From assembly GCA_964384525.1 (NCBI GenBank), contig CAYLKO010000009.1:1-63660 (forward strand): a DNA stretch of 63,660 bases, read 5' to 3'. Position numbers and translations under genes: made by a program. Source of the stretch: SHZI01 sp964384525. GTDB lineage: Bacteria; Pseudomonadota; Gammaproteobacteria; Steroidobacterales; GCA-2729495. The notes beneath the pieces are model-generated. The model saw only the letters and a list, made by a program, of their open reading frames with translations, searched no databases and was not told the origin of the DNA. This document shows positions 44,080 through 53,516 of the stretch, piece by piece; position 1 is the stretch's first letter, and every line of letters starts with the position of its first letter.

Positions 44080-44892
44080 TCAGACCGCCACCACGCCGTA
44101 CCACGACAAGGCCAGTGCATACAGCGGTATGGCAGCCGTGATGCTGTCAAGACGATCGAGAATTCCACCGTGGCCTGGTATCAGGTTGCCACTGTCCTTC
44201 ACGCCGGCGCTCCGCTTGAACATGCTTTCCGTGAGATCGCCGACCACCGACACGAGCGCGATGCTCACCCCGACCGGCAGAATGAAGACCACGGGCAGAT
44301 CGAGCAGTGATCCACCGACGGCGGCGACCAGCCCCGCGAGCAGCACACCACCAATGAGGCCCTCCCAGGTTTTTCCCGGGCTCACCCGGGGAGCCAGCTT
44401 GATCCGCCCGTAGCGGCGACCCGCGAAGTAGGCGCCGCTGTCGGCCGCGAAGATGATCGCCAGCGCCAGCAGCAGCAGGGCCGCCCCCTGTTCGGGACTG
44501 GCCAGAATGGCCACGATGGCCGCCCAGCACGGCACCAGAACCAGCCATCCGGCGAGCGCCGCGAGCAGGGGCGGCACCGGCGTCGGATAGCGCAGCACCC
44601 ACAGAAAAGCCAGCGCCCACCATGCCACGGCAATCCACAAAACCACGCCCAGCTCCACGAGGCCGGGCACCAGCCACGCGACGGTCGCCAGAATCAGCGC
44701 CGTCACCGCAGCATACGCGACGCGGGCCCATGAGCGCCGCAAGCCAAGGAATACCGCCCATTCCCAGGCGGCCATGATGAAAATGGCGGCACTCAAGCCG
44801 TATGCCAGCCAGTACGGCGCCATGAACAGCACCAGCACCAGTGCTGCAAGCAATGGAACGGCCGCGAAGATGCGCTGCCTCAACTGGCTCAT
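44080..44892 (-). CDS. cdsA: Phosphatidate cytidylyltransferase
   Basis: Makes CDP-diacylglycerol from phosphatidate and CTP, the entry to phospholipid headgroup synthesis. The 270 residues form about seven to eight membrane spans and end with the family signature near 165-250 (RVSPGKTWEGLIGG and VGDLTESMFKRSAGVKDSGN, then PGHGGILDRLDS). It is 34 bases after uppS. Confidence 0.96.
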   Translation of the reverse strand: MSQLRQRIFAAVPLLAALVLVLFMAPYWLAYGLSAAIFIMAAWEWAVFLGLRRSWARVAYAAVTALILATVAWLVPGLVELGVVLWIAVAWWALAFLWVLRYPTPVPPLLAALAGWLVLVPCWAAIVAILASPEQGAALLLLALAIIFAADSGAYFAGRRYGRIKLAPRVSPGKTWEGLIGGVLLAGLVAAVGGSLLDLPVVFILPVGVSIALVSVVGDLTESMFKRSAGVKDSGNLIPGHGGILDRLDSITAAIPLYALALSWYGVVAV

Positions 44893-44926
44893 GGCTGGCT
44901 ATACCCCGCTGACAGGCGGGAAGCGG

Positions 44927-45721
44927 TCAATCGCCAACCGCTTCGAGTTGATCGCCCGTGAGGCCAAAACGGCGTTGTCTCTGACTGTAGGCATTCAATG
45001 CAAGGGATATCTGTCCGGCACCGAAGTCCGGCCACAGGACGTCGGTAAAGCACAGTTCGGTGTAGGCCAGATCCCAGAGCAGAAAGTTGCTCACCCGTTG
45101 CTCTCCGCCGGTGCGAATGAGCAGATCGGGTGACGGCAGGCCCGCCAGGGCCCGATGCCGGTCTATCAATGCTTCATCGATATCCGCAGGGTCGAGGTCG
45201 CCCCTGCGGACTTTCTGGGTAATGCGGCGAACTGCCTGCACCATGTCCCACTGGCCGCCATAGGCCACGGCCAGAACCAGTGTCATGCGCGAGTTGTTGG
45301 CGGTGCGCGCCTCGGCATCCGCCATGCGTTTGCGCAGAATGGCCGACAGGCTGTCGCGGGCTCCGATGAAGCGCAGCTGGATATCATTCTGGTGGAGGGT
45401 ATCCACCTCACGCTGCAGGACCTCGACAAAGAGGCGCATCAGCGCATCGACTTCACTGGGCGGACGTTTCCAGTTCTCGCTGCTGAAGGCGAACAGTGTC
45501 AGGACCTTGACGTCCGACTCCGCGCAGGCCTCGACCACTTCACGGGCCGCCTTGACCCCGGCCCGGTGCCCGGCATGGCGCAGCTTGCCGTGGCGCGTGG
45601 CCCAGCGGCCATTGCCGTCCATGATGATCGCGACATGGGTAGGCCGAACCAGCGGCGACGACACGTCGCTGCCATCGCTGCTGTCCGTGCCTGTACGCCT
45701 GCTGGTGCCGGAACTGCTCAT
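44927..45721 (-). CDS. uppS: Undecaprenyl diphosphate synthase
   Basis: Builds the C55 lipid carrier for peptidoglycan and O-antigen from farnesyl diphosphate and isopentenyl diphosphate. The 264 residues contain HVAIIMDGNGRWATRHG, the FSSENWKRPPSEV segment and the C-terminal DLLIRTGGEQRVSNFLLW. A Ser/Thr-rich N-terminal extension of about 25 residues precedes the catalytic core. It lies between frr and cdsA, as usual. Its need for isopentenyl diphosphate bears on the missing MEP genes discussed in the findings. Confidence 0.97.
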   Translation of the reverse strand: MSSSGTSRRTGTDSSDGSDVSSPLVRPTHVAIIMDGNGRWATRHGKLRHAGHRAGVKAAREVVEACAESDVKVLTLFAFSSENWKRPPSEVDALMRLFVEVLQREVDTLHQNDIQLRFIGARDSLSAILRKRMADAEARTANNSRMTLVLAVAYGGQWDMVQAVRRITQKVRRGDLDPADIDEALIDRHRALAGLPSPDLLIRTGGEQRVSNFLLWDLAYTELCFTDVLWPDFGAGQISLALNAYSQRQRRFGLTGDQLEAVGD

Positions 45722-45771
45722 GCCACTGCCGCTCGGAGGATTCCCGTCCCTGGTACTGCGTCGAAAAATGC

Positions 45772-46329
45772 TCAGAACTCCATGACTTCGTTCTGCTTCT
45801 CTTCGGAGATCCGGTCGATCTCCGCGACAAACCTGTCGGTCAGTTCCTGAATCTGGCCCGTGCCCTGCCGTTCCGCATCTTCGGTGATCATCTTTTCCTT
45901 GAGGGCTTCCTTCAGGTCGGTCATGGCATCCCGCCGCACGTTGCGCACGGCCACCCGACCCAGCTCTGCCTCATGCTTGACCAGCTTGGCCAGATCCCGG
46001 CGGCGCTCCTCGGTCAGGACCGGCAAGGGCACGCGAATCACCGTCCCGGCAGTCACCGGCGTGAAGCCGAGATTGGCGCTCATGATGGCCTTTTCAATGG
46101 TGCCAACCATGCCCTTTTCCCAGGGTGTCACCGTGAGTGTCCGGGCATCTTCTATGGCGATGTTTGCCGTCTGGGCCAGCGGCACGGTGGTCCCGTAATA
46201 CTCCACCATCAGATGCTCCAGGAGGCTCGGGTGGGCTCTGCCAGTCCGCAGTTTGCGTAATGCCTGCCCCAGCGCCGTGACGCATTTGGCCATGCGCTGA
46301 TCTGCGTCCTGACGAATTTCATCGATCAC
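45772..46329 (-). CDS. frr: Ribosome recycling factor
   Basis: Splits post-termination ribosomes together with EF-G. The 185 residues match the usual length and pattern: MIDEIRQDADQRMAKCVTAL, LRTGRAHPSLLEHLMVEYYG, TVTPWEKGMVGTIEKAIMSA and RRDAMTDLKEALKEKMITED. It follows pyrH with a 38-base gap. Confidence 0.98.
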   Translation of the reverse strand: MIDEIRQDADQRMAKCVTALGQALRKLRTGRAHPSLLEHLMVEYYGTTVPLAQTANIAIEDARTLTVTPWEKGMVGTIEKAIMSANLGFTPVTAGTVIRVPLPVLTEERRRDLAKLVKHEAELGRVAVRNVRRDAMTDLKEALKEKMITEDAERQGTGQIQELTDRFVAEIDRISEEKQNEVMEF

Positions 46330-46367
46330 GGCAAATCCCCATTCCCTTGAGCCTCACGGCGCAGCTA

Positions 46368-47102
46368 TCAGCCGGTCACCAGCGTACCGACATTTTCACC
46401 CCGGACCAGACGCAACAGGTCACCGGGGACCTGCAGGTTGAATACCCGGATCGGTACATTGTTTTCCCGACACATCACGACTGCCGTCGTGTCCATCACA
46501 TTCAATTTGTCATTGATCACCCGGTCGAATGTCAGATGATCATAACGACTTGCATCAGGATTGCTGACGGGATCGGCCGTGTAGACACCATCCACCTTGG
46601 TGCCCTTGGCCAGCACGTCGGCGCCGATTTCAATGGCCCGCAAGGCTGCTGCGGTATCCGTCGTGAAAAACGGGTTGCCCGTGCCCGCGGCAAAGATGGC
46701 GATGCGCCCTTTTTCCATGTGGCGGATGGCCCGGCGCCGAATGTAGTCTTCGCTGACTTCGTGAATCTGCAGGGCCGACATGACCCTGGCATGGGCGCCG
46801 ACCCGCTCCAGGGCATCCTGCAAGGCCAGCGCATTGATCACCGTTGCCAGCATGCCCATGTGATCGCCGGTGACGCGATCCATGCCCGCCCGGGCAAGCC
46901 CTGCCCCGCGGAAAATGTTGCCACCGCCAATCACGATCCCCAGCTGAACCCCCAGGGAGACCGTGGCCTTCGCTTCCCCGGCGATCCGCGTGAGTACGTC
47001 CGGGTCGATGCCATAGTCGCCATTGCCCATCAGGGCTTCACCGCTGAGCTTCAGCAGGATGCGCCTATAGGCCACGGGTGCATCGTTCATCAGAGAATTC
47101 AA
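46368..47102 (-). CDS. pyrH: Uridylate kinase
   Basis: Hexameric UMP kinase of the amino-acid-kinase fold. The 244 residues contain RILLKLSGEALMG, VIGGGNIFRGAGLARAGMDR, the TGNPFFTTDTAAALRAIEIG segment and KVDGVYTADPVSNPDASRYD. It stands 74 bases after tsf; that gap contains no gene. Confidence 0.98.
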   Translation of the reverse strand: MNSLMNDAPVAYRRILLKLSGEALMGNGDYGIDPDVLTRIAGEAKATVSLGVQLGIVIGGGNIFRGAGLARAGMDRVTGDHMGMLATVINALALQDALERVGAHARVMSALQIHEVSEDYIRRRAIRHMEKGRIAIFAAGTGNPFFTTDTAAALRAIEIGADVLAKGTKVDGVYTADPVSNPDASRYDHLTFDRVINDKLNVMDTTAVVMCRENNVPIRVFNLQVPGDLLRLVRGENVGTLVTG

Positions 47103-47176
47103 CCGGACGCGGCTGGAATTACCGCACTATCAATGTTGGCCGGATTCTACCGGATATTGGTCTTGCCGGGTTCCGA

Positions 47177-48058
47177 TCAGCCCTGCGAATTCATCGCGGC
47201 CACGGCATCGGCGATATTCTCCGACTTCTTCTCGATCCCTTCGCCGACTTCCAGCCGCACGTAGCGATGAATGCGGGCACCGCGACCCTTGAGCAGCTGG
47301 GCAATGGAGACCGCCGGGTCCTTGACGAAAGGCTCGCTGATCAGGGCAACCTCGCCCAGATATTTCCTGATCCCGCCTTCGACCATCTTGACGACGATTT
47401 CGGCAGGCTTGCCCTTGCCTGCGGCCTGCTCCGTCAGGATGCGGCGCTCGCCGGCCAACACCTCTTCAGGCACATCTTCCGGATGCAGATAACCGGGATT
47501 GCTGGCCGCGATGTGCATCGCCAGATCCTTGCCCAGTTCGGCGTCACCGCCCTCCAGGTCCACGAGCACACCGATGCGGGTTCCGTGGAAATAGCTGCCC
47601 AGTTGGCCGGATGGCCGCAGGTACTCGAAACGCCGGACACCGATGTTCTCGCCGATCTTGGCCACCAGGTCACGACGCGTCTCTTCCAGGGAGCGACCAT
47701 CCGCCAGCGGCAGATTCATCAGCGCCTCGACCGTTGCCGGCTGGCCCCGGGCCGCTGATTCGGCGGCATTCCGCGCGAACTCCTGAAAGGAGGCATCCTT
47801 GGCGACAAAGTCGGTCTCGCAGTTGACTTCGATGATGACCGTGACGGCGGCGTCGGGACTTTGGGCCGTGAGCACCTGGCCTTCAGCTGCCGTCCGGCCG
47901 GCCTTCTTTTCCGCCTTGGCCTGGCCACGGGTCCGGAGCAGTTCAACGGCCTTGTCGATATCACCATCGGTGTCGACCAGCGCCCGCTTGCATTCCATCA
48001 TGCCGGAGCCAGTCCGTTCACGCAGCTCTTTCACCACGCTTGCTGATACGGTCGTCAT
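47177..48058 (-). CDS. tsf: Translation elongation factor Ts
   Basis: Nucleotide exchange factor of EF-Tu. The 293 residues include the N-terminal UBA-like domain (VKELRERTGSGMMECKRALV), the core with VNCETDFVAKD and the dimer and C-terminal parts (MHIAASNPGYLHPEDVPEEV). It lies 15 bases after rpsB in the conserved rpsB-tsf operon. Confidence 0.98.
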   Translation of the reverse strand: MTTVSASVVKELRERTGSGMMECKRALVDTDGDIDKAVELLRTRGQAKAEKKAGRTAAEGQVLTAQSPDAAVTVIIEVNCETDFVAKDASFQEFARNAAESAARGQPATVEALMNLPLADGRSLEETRRDLVAKIGENIGVRRFEYLRPSGQLGSYFHGTRIGVLVDLEGGDAELGKDLAMHIAASNPGYLHPEDVPEEVLAGERRILTEQAAGKGKPAEIVVKMVEGGIRKYLGEVALISEPFVKDPAVSIAQLLKGRGARIHRYVRLEVGEGIEKKSENIADAVAAMNSQG

Positions 48059-48073
48059 CTTGAGTCTCCTGCT

Positions 48074-48955
48074 TCAGGCGTCATCGCTGCTGTCGGCAAC
48101 GTCAGTCGGTGCTGCCACTTCACCAGCTTCCGGCGCGGACGCCTTCGCTGATGACGGGGCCGCCTTGCGCGATGGGCGCTTGGCTGGCGCGGGTCGCCGG
48201 CGTTCAGCCGACTTCGGCCGGCCGTCGGCATCGAGTTCGACAAAATCGTCTTCACCCATCGGCACGGCCGGAATCGAGTCCTTGCCCTCCAGAACCGCAT
48301 CGGCGATGGCAACGGCATACAGCTCCGCGGCGCGCATGGCGTCGTCATTGCCCGGAACCATGTACTGAACGCCCTCGGGACTGGAGTTGGTGTCGACGAT
48401 ACCGACCACGGGAATGCCCAGCTTGTTGGCCTCCCGGATCGCGATCTGTTCGTGGCCGACATCAATCACGAAGATTGCATCCGGCAGCGACACCATCGAC
48501 TTGACGCCACCGAGGCTGCGCTCCAGCTTTTCACGCTCCCGGCGCCGGTCCAGCACTTCCTTCTTGGTCAGCTTGGCAAAATGGCCATCTGCTTCCATCG
48601 CATCGAGGTCTTCGAGGCGCTTGATGGATTGCTTGATCGTCTTGAAGTTGGTCAGGGTGCCACCGAGCCAGCGATGGCTCACATGCGGCATGCCACAGCG
48701 ATCGGCCTGGGACTTCACTGATTCACGAGCCGCCCGCTTGGTGCCCACGAACAGGATGCGGCCACCGTCGGCGGTCAGCGACCGGACAAATGCCGTTGCC
48801 TTGTTGAACAGCGGTACCGTGTGTTCCAGGTTGATGATGTGGATGTTGTTGCGGGCGCCGAAAATGTACGGGCCCATCTTGGGGTTCCAGTAGCGGGTCT
48901 GGTGACCAAAATGCACACCAGCCTCAAGCATCTGGCGCATGCTGACGTCAGTCAT
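48074..48955 (-). CDS. rpsB: 30S ribosomal protein S2 with a long C-terminal tail
   Basis: Ribosomal protein S2, first gene of the rpsB-tsf operon. The core (residues 1-245) is normal: MRQMLEAGVHFGHQTRYWNP, FVGTKRAARE, RWLGGTLTNFKTIKQS and GIVDTNSSPEGVQYMVPGND. After it comes a tail of about 48 residues, first basic (SAERRRPAPAKRPSRKA) and then Ala/Ser/Pro-rich and acidic at the end (DVADSSDDA), absent from the 241-residue E. coli protein. A strong promoter and a structured leader precede the gene. Confidence 0.98.
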   Translation of the reverse strand: MTDVSMRQMLEAGVHFGHQTRYWNPKMGPYIFGARNNIHIINLEHTVPLFNKATAFVRSLTADGGRILFVGTKRAARESVKSQADRCGMPHVSHRWLGGTLTNFKTIKQSIKRLEDLDAMEADGHFAKLTKKEVLDRRREREKLERSLGGVKSMVSLPDAIFVIDVGHEQIAIREANKLGIPVVGIVDTNSSPEGVQYMVPGNDDAMRAAELYAVAIADAVLEGKDSIPAVPMGEDDFVELDADGRPKSAERRRPAPAKRPSRKAAPSSAKASAPEAGEVAAPTDVADSSDDA

Positions 48956-49117
48956 GGGATCTCCTCGAAGCCAGCCACAGCTTCAACTGCAGTCCGGTCT
49001 TCTGTTATATGTGGGTTGGGGCCGCCGCGGTTCCCATCCGGCAACCAGCCGTCGAAACGACTGCTGGCACCCAGCCAGATGTGACGAACCGCGTGTGGAT
49101 TTCGTTGCCTCAAGGGC
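48956..49117 (-). promoter_or_regulatory. rpsB mRNA leader with hairpin, candidate S2 autoregulatory element
   Basis: About 160 transcribed bases lie between the predicted promoter and rpsB. On the minus strand they contain a hairpin CCAGC-A-GTCG-TTT-CGAC-G-GCTGG (49045-49067, nine pairs and one mismatch) and two copies of GGCTGGkTGCC, one on each side of the hairpin. GAGGAG precedes the ATG by about 6 bases. In E. coli, S2 represses the rpsB-tsf mRNA through its leader; I infer a similar site here but have not aligned it. Confidence 0.45.
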
Positions 49118-49123
49118 GGGCGC

Positions 49124-49152
49124 TTTATACCATACGCGATTAGTCGTCACAA
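49124..49152 (-). promoter_or_regulatory. Predicted sigma-70 promoter of rpsB-tsf
   Basis: On the minus strand TTGTGA (49147-49152) is followed after exactly 17 bases by TATAAA (49124-49129). This is a strong housekeeping match, located about 170 bases upstream of rpsB in the divergent gap with map. Confidence 0.75.
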
Positions 49153-49198
49153 CGCCGGTCCGGGCCGTAGCACGCATACCGGGCTACAGGACTCACGG

Positions 49199-49966
49199 AT
49201 GAGCATCACGATCAAAAACCCGGCCGAGCAGGCCGCCATGCGGGTGGCGGGCCGCCTGACAGCCGACGTGCTGGACATGATCGGCCCGCATATCCAGCCG
49301 GGCATCACCACCCTCGAGCTGGACCGGATCTGCCACGACTACATCGTGAATGTGCAGCAGGCGGTCCCGGCCCCACTGAACTACCGTGGTTTTCCGAAGT
49401 CGATCTGCACATCGGTCAACCACGTCGTATGCCACGGAATCCCCACCGAAAAGCGCCTCAAATCGGGCGACATGGTCAACGTGGACATCACCGTGATCAA
49501 GGACGGCTTCCATGGTGACAGCAGCCGGATGTTCCAGGTGGGCAAAGCCACCGTCCTTGGTGAACGCGTCGCCCGGGTCAGCCGCGAGGCGCTCTGGATC
49601 GGCATCGGCCAGGCGCGTCCCGGCAAACGGCTCGGCGACATCGGCCATGCCATTCAGACTTTCGTGGAAGCCCAGGGCTTCAGTGTCGTCCGGGAATATT
49701 GCGGCCACGGCATCGGCCGCGGTTTCCACGAAGACCCTCAGGTGCTGCATTACGGTGAGGCCGATACCGGCCTGGAACTCCGCGAGGGGCTGACGTTCAC
49801 CATCGAACCGATGGTCAATGCGGGCAAGCGGCATGTGCGTCTGCTGCCCGACGGCTGGACCGTCGTCACGCGTGATCACTCGCTTTCCGCCCAGTGGGAA
49901 CACACGCTCCTGATCACCCGCGATGGTTGCGAGGTACTGACCCTGGGGGCCGGGGAACAACCGTGA
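49199..49966 (+). CDS. map: Methionine aminopeptidase, type I
   Basis: Removes the initiator methionine from new proteins. The 255 residues carry all metal ligands in standard motifs: NVDITVIKDGFHGDSSRMF (two Asp), GHGIGRGFHEDPQVLHYG (His), FTIEPMVNAG (Glu) and QWEHTLLIT (Glu). It is divergent from rpsB and its stop overlaps the glnD start. Confidence 0.98.
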   Translation: MSITIKNPAEQAAMRVAGRLTADVLDMIGPHIQPGITTLELDRICHDYIVNVQQAVPAPLNYRGFPKSICTSVNHVVCHGIPTEKRLKSGDMVNVDITVIKDGFHGDSSRMFQVGKATVLGERVARVSREALWIGIGQARPGKRLGDIGHAIQTFVEAQGFSVVREYCGHGIGRGFHEDPQVLHYGEADTGLELREGLTFTIEPMVNAGKRHVRLLPDGWTVVTRDHSLSAQWEHTLLITRDGCEVLTLGAGEQP

Positions 49967-52680
49967 CCGCAGTGGCCAGTCCGGCGCTGGGTTTGTCGGA
50001 GGAAGCGCGCCAGCTGGCGGCAACGGTGCTGCAGACGGACGGCCTGGCCATCGACTGGCCCGCCGTGCGCCGCCTGGTACAGGCCCCCGGCAATGCGCTG
50101 CAGGTGTTGAAGCAGGCGCTGACCACCGGCGATGCGGCACTCAAGCAACGGTTTCTGGCTGATGAAACCGCCACCCGCCTCGTGGCCGACCGGGCCATGC
50201 TGGTCGATCTGGTGGTCTGCGAGGGGTGGCGTCGCGCCGGCGATGCCAGTCACGCCAATTGTGCGCTGGTGGCAGTCGGCGGTTATGGCCGCGCCGAGCT
50301 CCACCCCTGCTCCGATGTCGACCTGCTGGTGCTGACACCGGAGAACGATGCCCGACCCACACCGGACAGCCTGTCCAGCTTCCTCACCCTGATGTGGGAT
50401 GCCGGCCTTGAAATCCGCCACAGCGTCCGCACACCCGCCGAATGTGGCCAGGACGCGGCCACCGACCTGACGCTGCTCACCACCCTGATGGAGTCGCGGC
50501 TGCTGTCGGGGCCGGAAGAGCTGCTGTGGGAGATGCAGTCGGCGATTGCGCCCGGCAAGGTGTGGCCATCCAGGCAATACTTCGAAGGCAAGATCCGGGA
50601 GCAGTTGAACCGGCACCATCGCTACGACGACACGGCGTACAACCTGGAGCCGGATGTCAAAGGCAGTCCGGGTGGTTTGCGGGATATCCAGACGATACGC
50701 TGGGTCGCCCTGCGCGAGTACGGTCGTGGTGACCTCGAGTATCTGGTCAGCCGCAGCTTTCTGAGTCCGCCGGAAATGCGGCTTTTGCTGCAGGGTCGGG
50801 AGTTCCTGTGGCGCATCCGCTTTGCGCTGCACCTGCTGACCGAGCGACACGAGGATCGCCTGCTCTTCGACTACCAGACCCGCATTGCGCAGATGTTCGG
50901 TTACCAGGATGCCTCCTACATGCTGGCCGTCGAACAGTTCATGCAGCGCTATTACCGCACGGTGATGGATCTGAGCCGGCTGAACGAGATGGTGCTGCAG
51001 CAGTTTCAGGAAGCCATCCTCAATGATCCCAATGCCGAGCCCGAACGGCTGGATGAGCACTTCAGCGTGCACAACGGCTTTCTGCAGGTGGCGGACAATG
51101 GCGTATTCGACCGCTCGCCGTCGGCCCTGCTCGAGCTCTTCCTGCATCTGCAGCAGCGGCCCGAACTGAAGGGCGTGGGCGCCGTCACGATTTCCCTGAT
51201 CCGCCGCAGCCTCAACCTGATCGATGACGAGTTCCGCCAGGATCCGCGGAACCACCGGCTTTTTCTGCAGATCCTCCGGGCGCGGGACCGCGTCACGCAC
51301 GAGTTGCGACGCATGAATCGCTATGGCGTGCTCGGGCGCTATGTGCCGGCGTTCGGCCGCATCGTCGGCCGCATGCAATACGACCTCTTCCATGCCTATA
51401 CCGTGGACGAGCACACCCTGTTCGTCGTGGGCAATCTGCGGCGCTTTGCCCTCAGTCGCTACAACCACGAATTCCCGCGCTGTTCGGAGATCATGCAGGC
51501 CCTGCCTTCACACGAGCTGATCTACCTGGCGGGCCTGTTCCACGACATCGCCAAGGGTCGGGGCGGTGATCACTCGGAACTCGGCGCACTGGATGCCGAG
51601 TCCTTCGTCCTCGAACATGGCTTGAGCCGCTACGACGCCCGGCTGGTTGCCTGGCTCGTGCGCAATCACCTGCTGCTGTCCCTGACAGCCCAGAAGCGGG
51701 ACATCAGCGACCCGGCGGTCATCGCCGAGTTTGCCAGCCACATCGGCGATGAAGTCCATCTGGACTATCTCTACCTGCTGACCGTGGCCGATGTGCGGGC
51801 CACCAATCCCAAGCTGTGGAACTCCTGGAAGGCGCAGCTCTTCGAAGAATTGTATGGACAGGCCAAGCGCGCGCTCCGCCGCGGGCTCGAAAAACCCATA
51901 GACCGGGACGCACTGATCGAAGAGCGCAAGGCTGCGGCCCGGGCCCTTCCTGCGCTGGCCACCGTCCCGGACACGCGCATCGATACGGTCTGGGCCGATT
52001 TCGGCGATGACTACTTCCTGCGTTTTCGGCCCGAGGAGATCGCGTGGCATACGCAGCTCCTGGCCGCCCGCGCCGACGAAGGCCGGCGGGTGCTGGCCGG
52101 CGTGCAGGCGGAGAGCTCCGGGGCCGGAACCGCTGTCATGGTCTACGCCCCGCTGGACCGTTATACCTTTGCGACGGTGACTGCCGTGCTGGACGAACTG
52201 GGGCTCGACATTGCCGACGCGCGCATCATCCGTCTCGGCAACGGCTTCAGCCTGTCCACCTATGTGGTCCTCGAGAACAACGGTGAACAGATTGTCGACA
52301 GCGAGCGGCGCGACCAGATTCGCCATCGGCTCGAGCAGGCGATAACGGTTGATGAGGAGCGCCCTCTGCAGGTCAGCCGCCGCCCGCCACGCCAGGTCCG
52401 CATGTTCTCCACGCCGGTACACATCAGCTTCGAGCCCGACGAAACCAACGACCGCACCGTCATGGAAATCGTGGCGGGCGACCGCCCCGGCCTGCTCTGC
52501 CAGGTGGGCCAAGTTCTGCGCCACAATCAGGTGGCGATCCAGGCCGCGAAGATCCTCACCGTTGGCGAACGCGCGGAGGATGTGTTTTATGTCACCGATC
52601 TTCCCGGAGCACCGCTGACTCCGGAGTTGTGTGAGCAACTCAAGGAATCACTCACACGAGTCCTCGAAAGCAACGACTGA
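49963..52680 (+). CDS. glnD: Bifunctional uridylyltransferase/uridylyl-removing enzyme GlnD
   Basis: Nitrogen sensor that uridylylates and deuridylylates PII proteins in response to glutamine. The 905 residues comprise the nucleotidyltransferase domain (VAVGGYGRAELHPCSDVDLL), a helical part, the HD hydrolase domain (LAGLFHDIAKGRGGDHSELG) and two C-terminal ACT domains (from about 710 and 815; the last has EIVAGDRPGLLCQVGQVLR). I start it at the GTG at 49963, which overlaps the map stop (GTGA); the ATG 23 codons earlier lies inside map. Confidence 0.97.
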   Translation: MTAVASPALGLSEEARQLAATVLQTDGLAIDWPAVRRLVQAPGNALQVLKQALTTGDAALKQRFLADETATRLVADRAMLVDLVVCEGWRRAGDASHANCALVAVGGYGRAELHPCSDVDLLVLTPENDARPTPDSLSSFLTLMWDAGLEIRHSVRTPAECGQDAATDLTLLTTLMESRLLSGPEELLWEMQSAIAPGKVWPSRQYFEGKIREQLNRHHRYDDTAYNLEPDVKGSPGGLRDIQTIRWVALREYGRGDLEYLVSRSFLSPPEMRLLLQGREFLWRIRFALHLLTERHEDRLLFDYQTRIAQMFGYQDASYMLAVEQFMQRYYRTVMDLSRLNEMVLQQFQEAILNDPNAEPERLDEHFSVHNGFLQVADNGVFDRSPSALLELFLHLQQRPELKGVGAVTISLIRRSLNLIDDEFRQDPRNHRLFLQILRARDRVTHELRRMNRYGVLGRYVPAFGRIVGRMQYDLFHAYTVDEHTLFVVGNLRRFALSRYNHEFPRCSEIMQALPSHELIYLAGLFHDIAKGRGGDHSELGALDAESFVLEHGLSRYDARLVAWLVRNHLLLSLTAQKRDISDPAVIAEFASHIGDEVHLDYLYLLTVADVRATNPKLWNSWKAQLFEELYGQAKRALRRGLEKPIDRDALIEERKAAARALPALATVPDTRIDTVWADFGDDYFLRFRPEEIAWHTQLLAARADEGRRVLAGVQAESSGAGTAVMVYAPLDRYTFATVTAVLDELGLDIADARIIRLGNGFSLSTYVVLENNGEQIVDSERRDQIRHRLEQAITVDEERPLQVSRRPPRQVRMFSTPVHISFEPDETNDRTVMEIVAGDRPGLLCQVGQVLRHNQVAIQAAKILTVGERAEDVFYVTDLPGAPLTPELCEQLKESLTRVLESND

Positions 52681-52688
52681 AAGCCGCC

Positions 52689-53516
52689 ATGAAAGAAAAC
52701 ACGCTACAAAGCCGGATTGAAACTGCCTTTGACGCGCGCGCCGGCATCGATCTGCCGAATGCGCCGGAAGACCTGAAGTCCGCCGTTGCCACGGCGATCG
52801 CCAGCCTCGATGCCGGCACGGCACGCGTTGCCGTGAAAACCGGTGGGGAATGGACGGTCAATCAATGGCTGAAGAAAGCCGTCCTGCTGCATTTCGGCAT
52901 CGAGCGCAGCGTGCGCATGCCGGGCAGCCCCACGGATTTCTACGACAAGGTGCCGCTCAAGTACCACGCCTGGACCCTGGAACAGTTTGCCGCAGCCGGT
53001 ACCCGCGTGGTGCCCGGGACCATTGTCCGCCACGGTGCGCATGTCGCCTCCAACGTCGTGTTGATGCCCTGCTTCGTCAACATCGGCGCTTATATCGACA
53101 GCGGCACCATGGTGGACACCTGGGCCACGGTGGGCAGCTGCGCGCAGATCGGCCGCAACGTGCACCTCTCGGGGGGCGTCGGCATCGGTGGCGTGCTGGA
53201 GCCGGTGCAGGCCGGCCCGACGATCATCGAGGACATCTGCTTCATAGGCGCCCGCTCCGAGATCGTCGAGGGCGTGGTGGTCGAGGAAGGCGCCGTGATC
53301 TCGATGGGGGTATTCATCGGCCAGAGCACGCGGATCTACGATCGTGCACGGGATGAAGTGAGCTACGGCCGGGTGCCCGCCGGGGCCGTCGTGGTGCCGG
53401 GCAGCCTGCCGTCCAGCGATGGCCGCTGCAGTCTGGCGTGCGCGGTGATCGTGAAGCGGGTGGATGCCAAAACCCGTGCGAAGGTTTCGCTCAATGAGCT
53501 CCTCAGCAGTGACTGA
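52689..53516 (+). CDS. dapD: 2,3,4,5-tetrahydropyridine-2,6-dicarboxylate N-succinyltransferase
   Basis: Succinylates tetrahydrodipicolinate in the lysine and diaminopimelate pathway. The 275 residues have an N-terminal helical part and a left-handed beta-helix from about 100 (VVPGTIVRHGAHVASNVVLM, then FVNIGAYIDSGTMVDTWATV). It is 8 bases after glnD and overlaps dapE, so two consecutive-pathway genes are co-transcribed. Confidence 0.97.
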   Translation: MKENTLQSRIETAFDARAGIDLPNAPEDLKSAVATAIASLDAGTARVAVKTGGEWTVNQWLKKAVLLHFGIERSVRMPGSPTDFYDKVPLKYHAWTLEQFAAAGTRVVPGTIVRHGAHVASNVVLMPCFVNIGAYIDSGTMVDTWATVGSCAQIGRNVHLSGGVGIGGVLEPVQAGPTIIEDICFIGARSEIVEGVVVEEGAVISMGVFIGQSTRIYDRARDEVSYGRVPAGAVVVPGSLPSSDGRCSLACAVIVKRVDAKTRAKVSLNELLSSD

